NCBI RefSeq assembly: GCF_048544455.1
Contig: NC_133536.1
Span: 199,209,325-199,273,324, forward strand
DNA: 64,000 nt
Source: Silene latifolia
Lineage: Eukaryota > Streptophyta > Magnoliopsida > Caryophyllales > Caryophyllaceae
Direction: 5' to 3'
A program made the position numbers and the translations under genes. The notes beneath the pieces are model-generated. The model made no database searches. It saw only the letters and a list, made by a program, of their open reading frames with translations, and was not told the DNA's origin. Positions 1 through 10,227 of this stretch are shown one piece after another (positions within the stretch are counted from its first letter, which is position 1; each line of letters begins with the position of its first letter).

Positions 1-2
1 CT

Positions 3-416
3 TCATCTTCAATAAAGCATCAGTGGACGGCTGCGTCGGTTGTTCCATGGCTTTTACTTCCTGAAAACACGAAAGATAATCCTGATTGCATTCGTAAGAT
101 CTTTAATCTTAATAATAACAAGTGTTACAATTTGAATCTCCCTGAAACATTCGGAGGAGCAAGATGTTGGGGTTCGCCTTATGGTTGGATTGCAATGGCT
201 GGGATTGACTTGAATGTTCAACTGTTTAATCCTATTACCAAGGCGAGTATTAGTTTCCCAAGATTGACTACTCTCCCTCACATACTTGAATACGACGAGG
301 AAGACTTTAAGGATAAAAAAGATTATTGTCATCATTGTTTAATGGTCATTTTGACCAAGCTCGTTGTGCTCAAAGTGTCTAAAAGTGGCAATGACGAGTT
401 TGTTATTATGGTACTT
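3..416 (+). pseudogene. F-box/DUF295 gene A, 5' part (cut by window edge and retroelement)
   Basis: This is an open frame of 138 codons that enters from outside the window and runs in frame 3 up to the retroelement at 417. By comparison with gene C (start 32224), about 40 N-terminal residues, the F-box itself, lie upstream of the window. The visible part is the start of a DUF295/KIB1-4-type beta-propeller, with stretches such as KIFNLNNNKCYNLNLPE and CWGSPYGWIAM. Proteins of this family are usually substrate-recognition subunits of SCF ubiquitin ligases; the substrate here is unknown. The frame has no stop before the insertion and continues in phase at 11599, so the 11.2 kb element is the only visible lesion. 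The host gene would otherwise code for about 365 residues within this window. Confidence 0.8.
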
Positions 417-1785
417 TGAAGAGTTATTAGGAACGATTAACACCTAAGAGGGGGAGGGGGTGAATTAGGTGTACCTTTTAAAAATTTATCCTTAACTTGG
501 TTAATTAATTAACTTAAGTAGAGAATAAGTGAAGTACAAGACTTGAGAAACTTAATTAGATGTAAGTTCACAAGAAGGTACAGCAGTTCTATGTCACGGT
601 ATAGGTGACTGTGACACAGAACTTGATTAGGTACATGCGAGAAATGGCAAAGTGGAGGAACGTAAAAGTAAATGAACAAACAAACGACATTTTAAAAATT
701 GGTTCAGCCTCTACTCCGAGGCCTACGTCCAACCGTTATTTTATTGCTTGTTTAGAAATTTACTCAAACTTACTAAACCCCTTACAATGAAAATAACTCG
801 CCAACCTACTCCGGTTGCACTCAAACTTAAAGCTACTCCGCTTCAAGAGTTTATGGGTTCTATCTCAAGGTGTTACAGAATCTTGAATCTCAAGAGTTCA
901 CTTAAATGAACATGGAGATTACAATGAGGATCTAACACGAGAATCATGGAACAAACTCATCATGTCACAGTACAGCGAACTGATACTTGGAGGTTTTACA
1001 GCTTTTTCGAAAACAATTTTGAAGACTTAAAACCAGAAAAACGTTTTGCAAATGCTTGAAGAACAAAGCTTTTAATGCACAAATGATTTGCAAGGTTTTT
1101 ACAATAAATGCTTTGGAAGTCTTGAGAAATAAATGTGACTAAGACACTCTATTTATAGTGGATTTAGTCTTAGGTTAGTACACTTTGAAAAATTAAATCC
1201 AATATTAAAATGATAGCTTTGAGTGATGGTAAGTGTTAGACTTGTAGGCTTGGGGCTTAAGAAATCAGAAAACTTAAGCTTCTACACTCAACATGTGACA
1301 ATTTACCAAAATGGCAAAAAGCCTTTCTTACTTTAGAAGTTTGACAAGTCTTCTTTGCCATTTTTGGTAAAAGGTGTTTGCACAAATCTAGAGGCTTAGT
1401 CAAGTGGGCTTGTGACTCCAAAATTTCAGATTGTTTTCAAGTTTCTGAAAATTCAAATGTTTAAGGTTTAAGGTTTGCAAAGTTTTGACACTCAAAAACA
1501 TTTGGATGAAAAACTCCTCCGTATGATAGTACCGAAACCACGATGCAATCACATCGTTGCATGGTTTTGCCATTACTTGACTTAAATGAGAATGTTACAC
1601 TTACTCTTACATATATCGACTAAGGCTTTGGAAAGTATCATTGTCTTGACTTCCTTGAATGACTTGATCATCTTGAATCATTGTTGAAAGTCCATTTGAT
1701 TGCTTCATTCACTAATTATATCAACTAAGAGCAAACAATCAAATAACAAGGGGACTTGACATCATCAATCTAATGTGTTCTAACA
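417..1785 (-). repeat. LTR of Sirevirus element (3' LTR in element sense)
   Basis: The 1,369 bp repeat matches 10228-11593 along its whole length and ends in TG...CA (read TGAAGAG...TCTAACA on the plus strand). A TATA-like word on the minus strand (plus-strand tatttatagtgg near 1150) would be the element promoter. A stem-loop with 12 bp arms and one mismatch lies at 586-622. The two LTRs differ by a handful of indels and two replaced blocks, near 970-983 and 1541-1560. Confidence 0.93.
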
Positions 1786-2199
1786 AATTCCCCCTTTGAT
1801 GATGACAAGTCCAAACATGTGTGATATTCCCCCTTAGCCCATGGTTAGTCGGTCTTTGGTCAATTTCAACATAAACATAATTAATAAACATGATCAAGGT
1901 ATTCGAAAGGTGCAACATGCTTGGCCAAAGTAAAACAGTTAATCATGGAAGCTAAGACATAATTAAGGTGGACGTTAGCCTAAGAGTTAAAAGATCACAC
2001 ATGGCATAATTAAACTACTTCCCCCTCTTGACATCGTCAAAGGAGGAGAAAACATGTGCAAAAGGCAAGCAACACGATTAAAACACACGCAAATAGTTCA
2101 AGCAAGATAAAAACAAACAACCGAAGGTGCAAGAGAGTGTCTTAAAACAAAACAAAGAGCCAAAGTTCAAGAGGAGAAACGGGTTAAAGAGGCATGAGT
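1786..2199 (-). other. Polypurine tracts and 3' untranslated region of Sirevirus
   Basis: No open frame is present. On the minus strand there are three G5-containing purine tracts. One abuts the LTR (rc of AATTCCCCCTTTGATGATGACAAG positions, about 1786-1808). A second is near 1827-1835. A third, near 2019-2027, is followed by a CATCGTCAAAGG word. The tract next to the LTR is the expected plus-strand primer site. Extra copies further in are a known trait of Sireviruses. Confidence 0.7.
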
Positions 2200-4244
2200 T
2201 TAGGAGGTATTCTGAAGACGCTCAAGGAGATCTTCATTCATGGTGCGAAGATCACCAACTTCATCCCGCAACTTGCCCTGTTCTTTGACCAACCGGTTCA
2301 CAATCCCAAGGAGCTCATCCAACTTTGCAAGGACCACACCCATTTCAACGGTAGAACCCACTGTAGAACCCGACTGATTCTTCCTTTCCAATTTGCCATT
2401 CTTAATCTCCAAGTTCATTCGAGAAAGAAGACCCGGTGTCATCTCATCACTCAATTTCTCAATTGCAGGGCTTCCCTTCAACACTAACCCTTCCCTCATG
2501 AAAATTATCGAGAGCCACATACCATAAGGAACTACGGCATTTTTGTCAAAGTTGCCGCTTTGGAACTCAGTGGACATCTCAAGTATGCGGTGAAACATAA
2601 GGCGAGGAAGGTTAATGGGTTTGTGCTTAACAATGTGATGAATTAGGAGCATGTCAAGAAGAGAACATCTCCCACGGCTATTGTTGGAAGGGACAAGGTT
2701 GCGAAAAACCAGGTTGAAGATGAACCGGGTGGGTGCGGTTAATTCAAAGGCATATATGTTGGTAGGGCCATCATCATCATGAGGTCGAAGAACCTTCATG
2801 ACCTGGGTAGAGGTAACCTCATCAACTTCACCCCAATCACGTTTGGGAAAAGAGGTAAGCCCGACATTACAAATATCAAGATGAGCAGCAAGTTGGTCGA
2901 TGGTTAGGACAAAGGGTTTTTGATTGATAAAGGCAGAGAGAGTTCCGTTTCAACATCCACTTTGACTGTTGCATAGAATTGGATGATTTCGGACAAATAC
3001 ATGGGGCTATATTTGTCCAAAAATTTCACCCAACCTTGTGCATACATGGCCTCTTTGAAATATTTAAAAGCAGGAGAGGTGTCATACCAAGATTTCTTAT
3101 AACGACGACCATTGTGGAAGCAACAAAGCAGCATACCGTGGCATATCTTGAAGATCTCCTCCGGGAGATCAAGAGAATTGAGATGGTTGAGGATATCATT
3201 CTTGAATGATTCGGCAAAAGGAGCAATGACAAGGTCCATGCATGTGTTGAGAGGCACCTTCTCCTCAATGATCTCATCCTCATTTATGCTCGGTAAATCC
3301 CGTTGATAACGAGCCCTTTTGGGTGCTTTTGATTTTGACCCGGATCCCCTTTTTCTTTGGGTAACCTTGGGTTTTGGAGGGGATGCCTCCGGGGTCACAT
3401 CCTCGTCATCATCACCGAATATTTCAAGCATCTTCCTCTTGGACCGGGTTCGTGATGCGGGTTTTGAAAATAACGGGTCAAACCCATCATCAAACACCAC
3501 TGTGGCATCATCACGATCTTCCACATCAACTACTTCAAAATCGATTTTCTCAGTATTTGAACCGATTTCCTTTTCAACAGTGGAGGCCTCCGTTGCATCA
3601 ATCTCACTCCTCTTATCCTTCTCTAAAGTGTCACTCACCAAATCCTTTAGAAGCACATCATCATCATTCTTTTCAATTAGAACATCACTATCCTCCTTCC
3701 TTTCCTTTCCGTCTGAATCCCTCTCATTTTTCTTATCTAATTTTTCTTCACTTTCTTTTGATTGCTCTTCATCTTTCTCTGATTTTTCCTCACTTTTTGA
3801 TTTTTCATTACTTTCTTTTTCTTTGTTTCCCTCTAATTTTTCCTTACTTTCTTTTCCCTCATTTGATTTTTCTCCTTCAAGTTCCCCCTCGTTCATCTCA
3901 CTTGAGTGATCTCCCTTTTCACTTGTTTCGATAACACCACTTGATTTTTGACTATCTTCATTCTTTTTGGTTCCCTTAGAACCGGATTCTTCTTCATCGG
4001 TTTCAATGTCCACTTCAGCATCAAGTTGTAGAGAAATAGGAGGATTCCTACTTCGACCTCCTCTGCCACGACCACCGCCCTTTTTGGCGGTTGTCTTTTT
4101 TCGTGCAACAGTTGGTTTGGCAGTGGCAGAGGTGATTTCATCTAGTTTTGCAGCGGTTTTGGGAGCCATCTTTTTCTTGGCAATGTATTTTGGATTAAAG
4201 GAATTTCTGAGTTGAAGTAATTCTTTGGAAAGTTTTGGAGGCAT
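2200..4244 (-). pseudogene. Envelope-like / third ORF of Sirevirus, frameshifted
   Basis: Two frames, 4244-2904 (446 codons) and 2799-2200 (199 codons), together form one gene downstream of pol in the same orientation. The N-terminal part has basic runs (KKK and an RGRGGRS stretch), followed by a long acidic/lysine/serine-rich stretch and then a globular region. The second half ends in a likely coiled coil. I see no clear signal peptide. The frame changes by one base inside a short CT repeat near 2940, just before the first frame stops at 2904-2906, and the second frame can be read upstream of its first Met. Sireviruses carry an envelope-like or uncharacterised ORF here; its function is not established. 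Confidence 0.65.
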
Positions 4245-4602
4245 TTTGAAGAGAGTGGAAGAGGAAATGGCTTTGACGGTTTTGGGAATCCGAAAAAGTG
4301 AGAGTTGGTTGTTTATTTAGTGGGTAATAGGGTGTGTTTAGTGGAAACATGGAAGTAAATGAGGGGATGGTGTAGTTATTCTAGGTGAGGGACGGTTGAG
4401 TGTTGATAATGTGAGGCTAGGGTGTAGGCTTTTAAGTGATGGGACATAAAGTGATTTTTGGAAGCTCAATGCAAAAACAACTCAAGTGCACTCATACGTT
4501 TGTCAGTTGCATTTTGTTCGACATTTGCATGCATTGTATCATATTGACTAATATTTATTTACATGTTATTCCTCCCTCTAATCAATCATTGGAAAACGTA
4601 AT
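4245..4602 (-). other. Non-coding spacer between pol and third ORF
   Basis: This 358 bp stretch separates the RNase H stop from the start of the envelope-like frame. I see no coding frame. In related elements the downstream ORF is thought to be expressed from a spliced or separate transcript, but no splice site is clear enough to call here. Confidence 0.5.
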
Positions 4603-6108
4603 TTAATTTAGCGGTATGTCACCTAATAAACCAATTTCCGACCGAAGTCTTTCGAATTGTTCTCTTTCTAACGGTTTTGTAAGAATGTCCGCAATTTGAT
4701 TTTCCGTTTTACAAAAGCTTAGACAAATATGACCTTTCTCAACTTGATCACGTAGAAAATGATGTCGTATGTCGATGTGTTTAGTTCGTGAGTGTTGTAT
4801 AGGATTCTTTGATATATTAATTGCACTAGTGTTGTCACAAAAAATAGGGGTAGTCTCGAAAGTAAGGCCATAATCATGCAATTGTTGACGTACCCAAAGA
4901 ATTTGTGCACAACATAGAGCGGCACTCACATATTCGCTTTCGGCCGTGGATAATGCAACGGTGTTTTGCTTCTTCGAAGCCCATGAAATGAGACACGGTC
5001 CTAGGAAAGTAGCAATGCCCGAGGTGCTTTTCCTATCCAATGTATCACCGGCATAGTCCGCATCCGAAAAACCTACAAGATCAAGTTCGTAGTGAGTTGG
5101 GTACCAAAGATATAGCCCTTGTGTTCCAATCAAATACCTAAAAATCCGTTTGACGGCTTTGAAATGAGATTCTTTAGGATTTGCTTGGAAACGGGCACAA
5201 GCACACACACTAAATTGTATGTCGGGTCGACTAGCGGTTAAGTAAAGTAAGGAACCGATCATACCTCGATATACCTTTTCACTAATGCTCTTACCGTTTT
5301 CGTCTTTGTCAAGCTTGACTTTAGACACCATTGGTGTAGGCATAGGATTAGAATTAGTCAACCCAAACTTACTTAGCATTTCTTTTAAGTACTTTTGTTG
5401 GTGAATCATCGTTCCATTCTCACATTGTTTGATTTGAAGACCAAGAAAGAATCCAAGTTCTCCCATCATACTCATTTCAAATTCCGAAGTCATCAAATCG
5501 AAAAAGTACTTATAAAGAACATTGTTAGTTGCACCAAAAATAATGTCATCGACATATACTTGTACAAGCAACAGTTCATCTCCTTGTGACTTGATAAACA
5601 ACGTTTTATCCACCGACCCACGTATGAAACCGTTTTCCAATAGAAACTTTGAAAGCCTATCATACCAAGCCCTAGGAGCCTGTTTTAAACCATAGAGTGC
5701 TTTATCTAGTTTAAAAACGTGGTTGGGAAACTCGTTGTTTATAAAGCCCGGAGGTTGTTCAACGAACACTTCTTCATCAAGGTATCCATTTAAAAATGCG
5801 GTTTTGACATCCATTTGAAAAAGCTTTATACCTTGAAAAGACGCAAAAGCTACAAGCATTCGTATGGCTTCAAGCCTAGCTACCGGTGCAAAGGTTTCAT
5901 CGTAATCAATTCCTTCTTGTTGGTTAAAACCTTGCACCACTAGTCTAGCTTTATTCCGTACGATTTCTCCAACATCATCTAGCTTGTTGCGAAAGACCCA
6001 CCGTGTACCAATTACGATGACGTTGGGAGGGCCTAGGGACAAGATGCCATACCTTGTTCCTTTCAAATTGCTCCATTCCTCTTGCATTGCAATCATCCAA
6101 AGATTCAT
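4603..6108 (-). CDS. Sirevirus reverse transcriptase / RNase H (pol C-terminal part)
   Basis: An open frame of 501 codons. The copia RT begins around residue 1, with DETFAPVARLEAIR near 70-83 and the catalytic YVDD at 185-188. RNase H follows, with GFSDADYAGD near 348, the KSTSG and AESEY motifs, HSRTKHIDIRHHFLRD and a C-terminal ADILTKPLEREQF. It copies the element RNA into cDNA in the cytoplasmic particle. The true pol frame continues from the integrase through 6109-6365, and the first Met here is internal. All key residues look intact, so this copy may still encode active enzyme. Confidence 0.9.
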   Translation of the reverse strand: MNLWMIAMQEEWSNLKGTRYGILSLGPPNVIVIGTRWVFRNKLDDVGEIVRNKARLVVQGFNQQEGIDYDETFAPVARLEAIRMLVAFASFQGIKLFQMDVKTAFLNGYLDEEVFVEQPPGFINNEFPNHVFKLDKALYGLKQAPRAWYDRLSKFLLENGFIRGSVDKTLFIKSQGDELLLVQVYVDDIIFGATNNVLYKYFFDLMTSEFEMSMMGELGFFLGLQIKQCENGTMIHQQKYLKEMLSKFGLTNSNPMPTPMVSKVKLDKDENGKSISEKVYRGMIGSLLYLTASRPDIQFSVCACARFQANPKESHFKAVKRIFRYLIGTQGLYLWYPTHYELDLVGFSDADYAGDTLDRKSTSGIATFLGPCLISWASKKQNTVALSTAESEYVSAALCCAQILWVRQQLHDYGLTFETTPIFCDNTSAINISKNPIQHSRTKHIDIRHHFLRDQVEKGHICLSFCKTENQIADILTKPLEREQFERLRSEIGLLGDIPLN

Positions 6109-6365
6109 CGATCAAGGCTACTTGTGACATGGTCTCAGTTCGATTTTTGAGATGAAGGCATTGTGTGCACAGAAATTTTGAAGCGATGATCTGGTTTTTA
6201 TTCCAGAGGTTAGGTCACTGGTTAAGTTTGATAAGGGATGAGAGCTTTAGTGTTTCCATTTCTTGGGAATAAGTGAGTTAGAAGATTCGGTTTGTTCGTC
6301 TGCAACAGTCGAGGGGACTGTTGCATGAGGAGTGCTTGAAGGAGGTGATTGTGGTTCGTTTATGA

Positions 6366-7877
6366 TTAGATTGGGCTGTTCTTCACCATCCTTGTTCCCC
6401 CTGGATGAGGTAGCATCATTTTGTGTAGGAGGACGATTAGTTCCCCCGAATTTTGCACATCCTCCTCATGCAACAAAGGCTCTAACTGTTGCTCGCCTTC
6501 TTCTACCACTTGATCCATTTCATGTCGTATCATACCAATCTCAAAATCATCATCATATTCATCATCCTCATCATCAACCTGTGTGTTTGACACAAAAAGA
6601 CTAGATTCATCAAATATTACATGAACGCTTTCTTCCATTTTCATAGTCCTTTTGTTATAGACTTTATATGCTTTACTATGATCGGAATAACCAACAAAAA
6701 CTCCTTCATCACTACGAGCATCAAATTTGCCAAGGTTGTCTTTTCCATTGTTGTGCACAAAGCATTTACTACCAAAGCATTTTAAGTGTGAAAGATTAGG
6801 TTTTCTTCCTCGTAGTAGTTCATAGGGAGTTTTCTCAATGATTTTTCTAATCATGACACGGTTGTAAATATAACAAGATGTGTTTACGGCTTCGGCCCAA
6901 AAATTCTTAGGAACCTTAGAGCTAATGAGCATGGTCCTAGCCATATTTTCAAGAGTTCGATTCATTCGTTCCACAACCCCATTTTGTTGTGGGGTTCCTG
7001 CGGCCGAAAAGTTATGACTAACACCATACTCATTACAATAGGACTCAAATGACGAGTTCTCAAACTCGGTTCCATGGTCGGATCTTAATGAGACAAGTTT
7101 ATATCCAAATTTGTTTTGAACCTTTTTGACCCAGATTAAGAACTCATCAAATGTTTGATCCTTAGAACTTAAGAAGAGAAGCCAAACAAATCTTGTGAAG
7201 TCATCTACAATGACACAAATAAAACGACTTCCACCTCTACTCACTACTCGCATGGGACCACATAAATCAATATGAATGAGTTCAAGAGGTAAGGAGGTGC
7301 TAACAACCTTTTTGGATTTAAAAGAGCACTTAACTTGTTTCCCTTTAACACAATCATCGCAAAGTGATTTAAATTCAAATTTAATGTTAGGAATGCCGTC
7401 AACTAGATCAAGTTTCTTAAGGGTGTTAAGTGTCTTAGCATTTACATGACCAAGTCGTTTGTGCCAAAGCCAAGGGTCGTTCTTTTGAACACTCATGCAT
7501 GATAGTGATTGACCCGACAATGCATACAAGTTAGTCATATAGACGTCTTTAACACGTTTACCTTCAAGTATGAGTTCTCTAGTTTTACCATTGATGATTC
7601 TACATTCACTAGCAAGAAATTCAACAATATTACCTCGATCACAAAGTTGTGAAATGCTCAAGAGATTGTGTTTCAAACCTTTGACAAGCAACACTTTGTC
7701 CACGCATAATGACTTTGACTTACCAACCTTTCCAATACCAATGATTTCACTTTTCTTGTTGTCGCCAAAAGTCACCATGCCACCATCGTAGGCTTCTAGC
7801 GAGAGGAATTGGTTTTCATCTCCCGTCATGTGACGAGAGCATCCACTGTCTAAGTACCAATTGCTGCTGCCCCTCAC
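6366..7877 (-). CDS. Sirevirus protease (C-terminal part) and integrase
   Basis: An open frame of 503 codons. The aspartic protease motif is DSG at residues 10-12 (WYLDSGCSRHMTGD). The GAG-pre-integrase zinc-binding HHCC is at H139, H144, C173 and C176. The integrase core DDE is D204, D267 and E303, giving a DD35E spacing with a TPQQNGVVERMNRTL context. The copia order, with integrase ahead of RT, is clear. The listed start is internal to gag-pol; just upstream the same frame meets a TAG where related elements appear to have a glutamine codon. The C-terminal end is acidic and variable. Confidence 0.9.
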   Translation of the reverse strand: MRGSSNWYLDSGCSRHMTGDENQFLSLEAYDGGMVTFGDNKKSEIIGIGKVGKSKSLCVDKVLLVKGLKHNLLSISQLCDRGNIVEFLASECRIINGKTRELILEGKRVKDVYMTNLYALSGQSLSCMSVQKNDPWLWHKRLGHVNAKTLNTLKKLDLVDGIPNIKFEFKSLCDDCVKGKQVKCSFKSKKVVSTSLPLELIHIDLCGPMRVVSRGGSRFICVIVDDFTRFVWLLFLSSKDQTFDEFLIWVKKVQNKFGYKLVSLRSDHGTEFENSSFESYCNEYGVSHNFSAAGTPQQNGVVERMNRTLENMARTMLISSKVPKNFWAEAVNTSCYIYNRVMIRKIIEKTPYELLRGRKPNLSHLKCFGSKCFVHNNGKDNLGKFDARSDEGVFVGYSDHSKAYKVYNKRTMKMEESVHVIFDESSLFVSNTQVDDEDDEYDDDFEIGMIRHEMDQVVEEGEQQLEPLLHEEDVQNSGELIVLLHKMMLPHPGGTRMVKNSPI

Positions 7878-8003
7878 TAATGCCTATAAGAAATCAAACA
7901 TTTAGTTTAGGAACCCAAACAAGTTTGGGCTCCTTCTTGACAACGACCTTTTTGACTTCTTCTTTCTTTATCCACACTTGTTTAGCATTCTTAGTGTTTC
8001 TTT

Positions 8004-9131
8004 CTAAGTCACGGACTCTTTTTTCACAACCATTAAACTCATGACTGTTTTGCCACAATAGTTACAAATGATGTACTCAGAAGACCAAAGATACTTTCTT
8101 CTTCTAAGTCGGTTTGACTTGGATCCTCGGTTTCGAGTGCAACAAAGGTGTGCTACTGTTTGCATTTGAAACCAAGTCCAAAGATTCTTTGCAAATTTTT
8201 CGTACTCTTGTGATTGTTTCAAGAGAAACTCCAAAACATTCTGACTTCCTTCCCATTTTAAGTAAAACATCTTAGTCTCATCTAGCTCTTTAGTTAATGT
8301 TTCAATTTTAGCAAGATGATTAAGATTCAATTTACCTAAATTGTCAAACGCTTGTTTTGCAAGTCTTGCTTCATCACTAAGTAACATCCCAATTTGTTCC
8401 AATTGTTTATTATCTCTTTGACATAATTTGAGGTCAGCTAGAAGAGTGTCACGTTCCTTAGTTAAAGAAGACACTAATTCCGTGAGAGTATCTATTTCTT
8501 TTCTTGAATCGGATGCCACAAGAGAAACCTCTCGTGGCATGAGTCCTGTTCAGCTTTCTTTAACATCTCATTTTGAGCAAGAAGGTCATCATTTAGTTTT
8601 TGAGCTCGTTCTAAGGCACATTTGACATGACTCGACTCATCATTTAACATTTCAACAATCTTAACAAGATCATCTTTTTCGTTGTGACAAGTAGCTAAGT
8701 CAATCAAAAGTTGGTCACGTTCTTGTGTTAGTGATGACACATTTCCTTTAGAATGGATGCAACAAAGGTAAGGATCTGTTGCAGACGGTTTCATCAACTT
8801 TGTTGGCTAAAAACAAGTTTTGTTTTCGAAGTTTTTTGATTTCTTTTTCAAGACCCAACATGGAACTAGGTTGATCATTCTCATTTAGACTTTCTTTAAG
8901 GACTACATTTTCCTCAGCTATGTCCTCAATTTCGATTTGCATAGCTTCCAACTTATTAGTTTGGACACGACACTTATCTATGAATTGATCTAGGAGGAGA
9001 CAAACTTTGTCTTTAGAGAAAGATCGAACCTTTTTCTTGAGCTTAATTACCTCATGGTCCAATCGAGTCCGAATCCACGGAGTGAGCCATAAGACACTTG
9101 ATGTCTTCTTTCTTTGATGATTTGGAAGCAA
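8004..9131 (-). pseudogene. Sirevirus gag C-terminal coiled-coil region, frameshifted
   Basis: Three overlapping frames on the minus strand (9131-8748, 8797-8492 and 8540-8004) join the zinc-knuckle gag to the protease. All are rich in leucine heptads with charged residues (for example ERDQLLIDLA and KERDTLLADLK), as expected for the long coiled coil of Sirevirus gag. At least two frameshifts break it, so a full gag-pol polyprotein cannot be made from this copy. The break near 8760-8790 coincides with a short inverted repeat. Confidence 0.7.
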
Positions 9132-9167
9132 TTTTTGAGGAACTAGACGAGATGCTAAGTTTGGCGT

Positions 9168-10166
9168 CTAATTCATCCTCAAGGACATCGTCCTCTTCGT
9201 AATCGACATGCCCCAAATAGCGGTCATTACCTTGTTTTTGTAATCACGTTTTGCAAAGTCACGTTTTTCCTTAGATTTGATATCGTTCCACTTTGGGCAT
9301 TCTTTGATTTGGTGACCTTTATCACCACATTTAAAGCAACCAACAGTGGAGTTAGATCTTCTCTTAGGAAAACGGCGTTTACTAGAGTTGTTGCTATACC
9401 TTTGAGAGTTTCGACCATTGATCATGCCAACAATGTTTTTAGTGAACATTGCAAACTCATCATCTTCATCCTCCTCATCACTTGAGAGAGCATTAAGAGC
9501 GAGTCCTTTCCCTTTAGAGCTTTCACTAGAACGCTTCATGAGAGTTAACTCATGAGCCATAAGTGAGCCCATAAGTTCATCAAGGGTGAGCAATGAAAGG
9601 TCCTTAGCTTCCTCAATAGCCGTAACCTTCGGTTGCCACTTTTCGATTAGGCTACGAAGGATTTTATGGACTAAATCCTCGGATTGAAAACTCCTACCTA
9701 AACTCTTAAGGTCATTGACAATACTAGAAAAACGTGAAGACAAACTATTAATTGACTCATCTCGGTCCATATTGAACATCTCATATTGTTGCATGAGAAG
9801 ATCAATACGATATTTTTTGACTTGTGACGTTCCCTCATAAGCAAGGTTTAGGGTGTCCCAAATCTCTTTGGCCGAGGCACATCCAGATATACGATTAATC
9901 TCTTGGTCACCGATTCCATATTGAAGAATGGACATGGCCTTAGAGTTTTTCTCGATTTTCTTATAGTCGGCCTCAACATACTTATCCTCACTTTTCAAGG
10001 AGCTAGTGCCATCAGCATTAGTCACTTCGATTTTGAGGGGACCCTTTTGAATGATTAACCAACATTCATAGTCCGCACTTTTGACATAGTGCTCCATGCG
10101 ATGTTTCCACCAGGCATAGTTTTCTCCCTTGAAAATGGGATACTTAGTGTGTTTTGAATCGTCCAT
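9168..10166 (-). CDS. Sirevirus gag N-terminal part (UBN2-like, zinc knuckle)
   Basis: An open frame of 332 codons starting MDDSKHTKYPIFKGENYAWW, 61 bp after the 5' LTR. The body is the copia gag (UBN2/DUF4219-like) fold, with KEIWDTLNLAYEGT near 110-125. The CCHC zinc knuckle is CFKCGDKGHQIKEC at 277-290. It builds the cytoplasmic virus-like particle and packages RNA. The start is supported by its position just after the primer site. A frameshift near the C-terminus separates it from the coiled-coil part. Confidence 0.88.
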   Translation of the reverse strand: MDDSKHTKYPIFKGENYAWWKHRMEHYVKSADYECWLIIQKGPLKIEVTNADGTSSLKSEDKYVEADYKKIEKNSKAMSILQYGIGDQEINRISGCASAKEIWDTLNLAYEGTSQVKKYRIDLLMQQYEMFNMDRDESINSLSSRFSSIVNDLKSLGRSFQSEDLVHKILRSLIEKWQPKVTAIEEAKDLSLLTLDELMGSLMAHELTLMKRSSESSKGKGLALNALSSDEEDEDDEFAMFTKNIVGMINGRNSQRYSNNSSKRRFPKRRSNSTVGCFKCGDKGHQIKECPKWNDIKSKEKRDFAKRDYKNKVMTAIWGMSITKRTMSLRMN

Positions 10167-10210
10167 AACTATAGGATCAACTCTTTGGATTTAACCAATA
10201 TCAAGAGCAC

Positions 10211-10225
10211 AAGGCTCTGATACCA
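10211..10225 (-). other. Primer-binding site of Sirevirus (initiator tRNA-Met type)
   Basis: On the minus strand the sequence reads TGGTATCAGAGCCTT two bases after the 5' LTR. It matches the usual plant copia primer site for initiator methionine tRNA and fixes the element orientation. Confidence 0.9.
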
Positions 10226-10227
10226 AT

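Noticed and set aside
605..790. Short frame in the Sirevirus LTR, also present at 10413
   Set aside because: It lies in U3/R sequence of both LTRs, differs in length between them because of indels, and has no family features.
3319..3934. Plus-strand Ser/Phe-rich frames of about 190 codons
   Set aside because: They are the complement of the acidic/lysine-rich stretch of the Sirevirus third ORF; codon bias creates the open frame.
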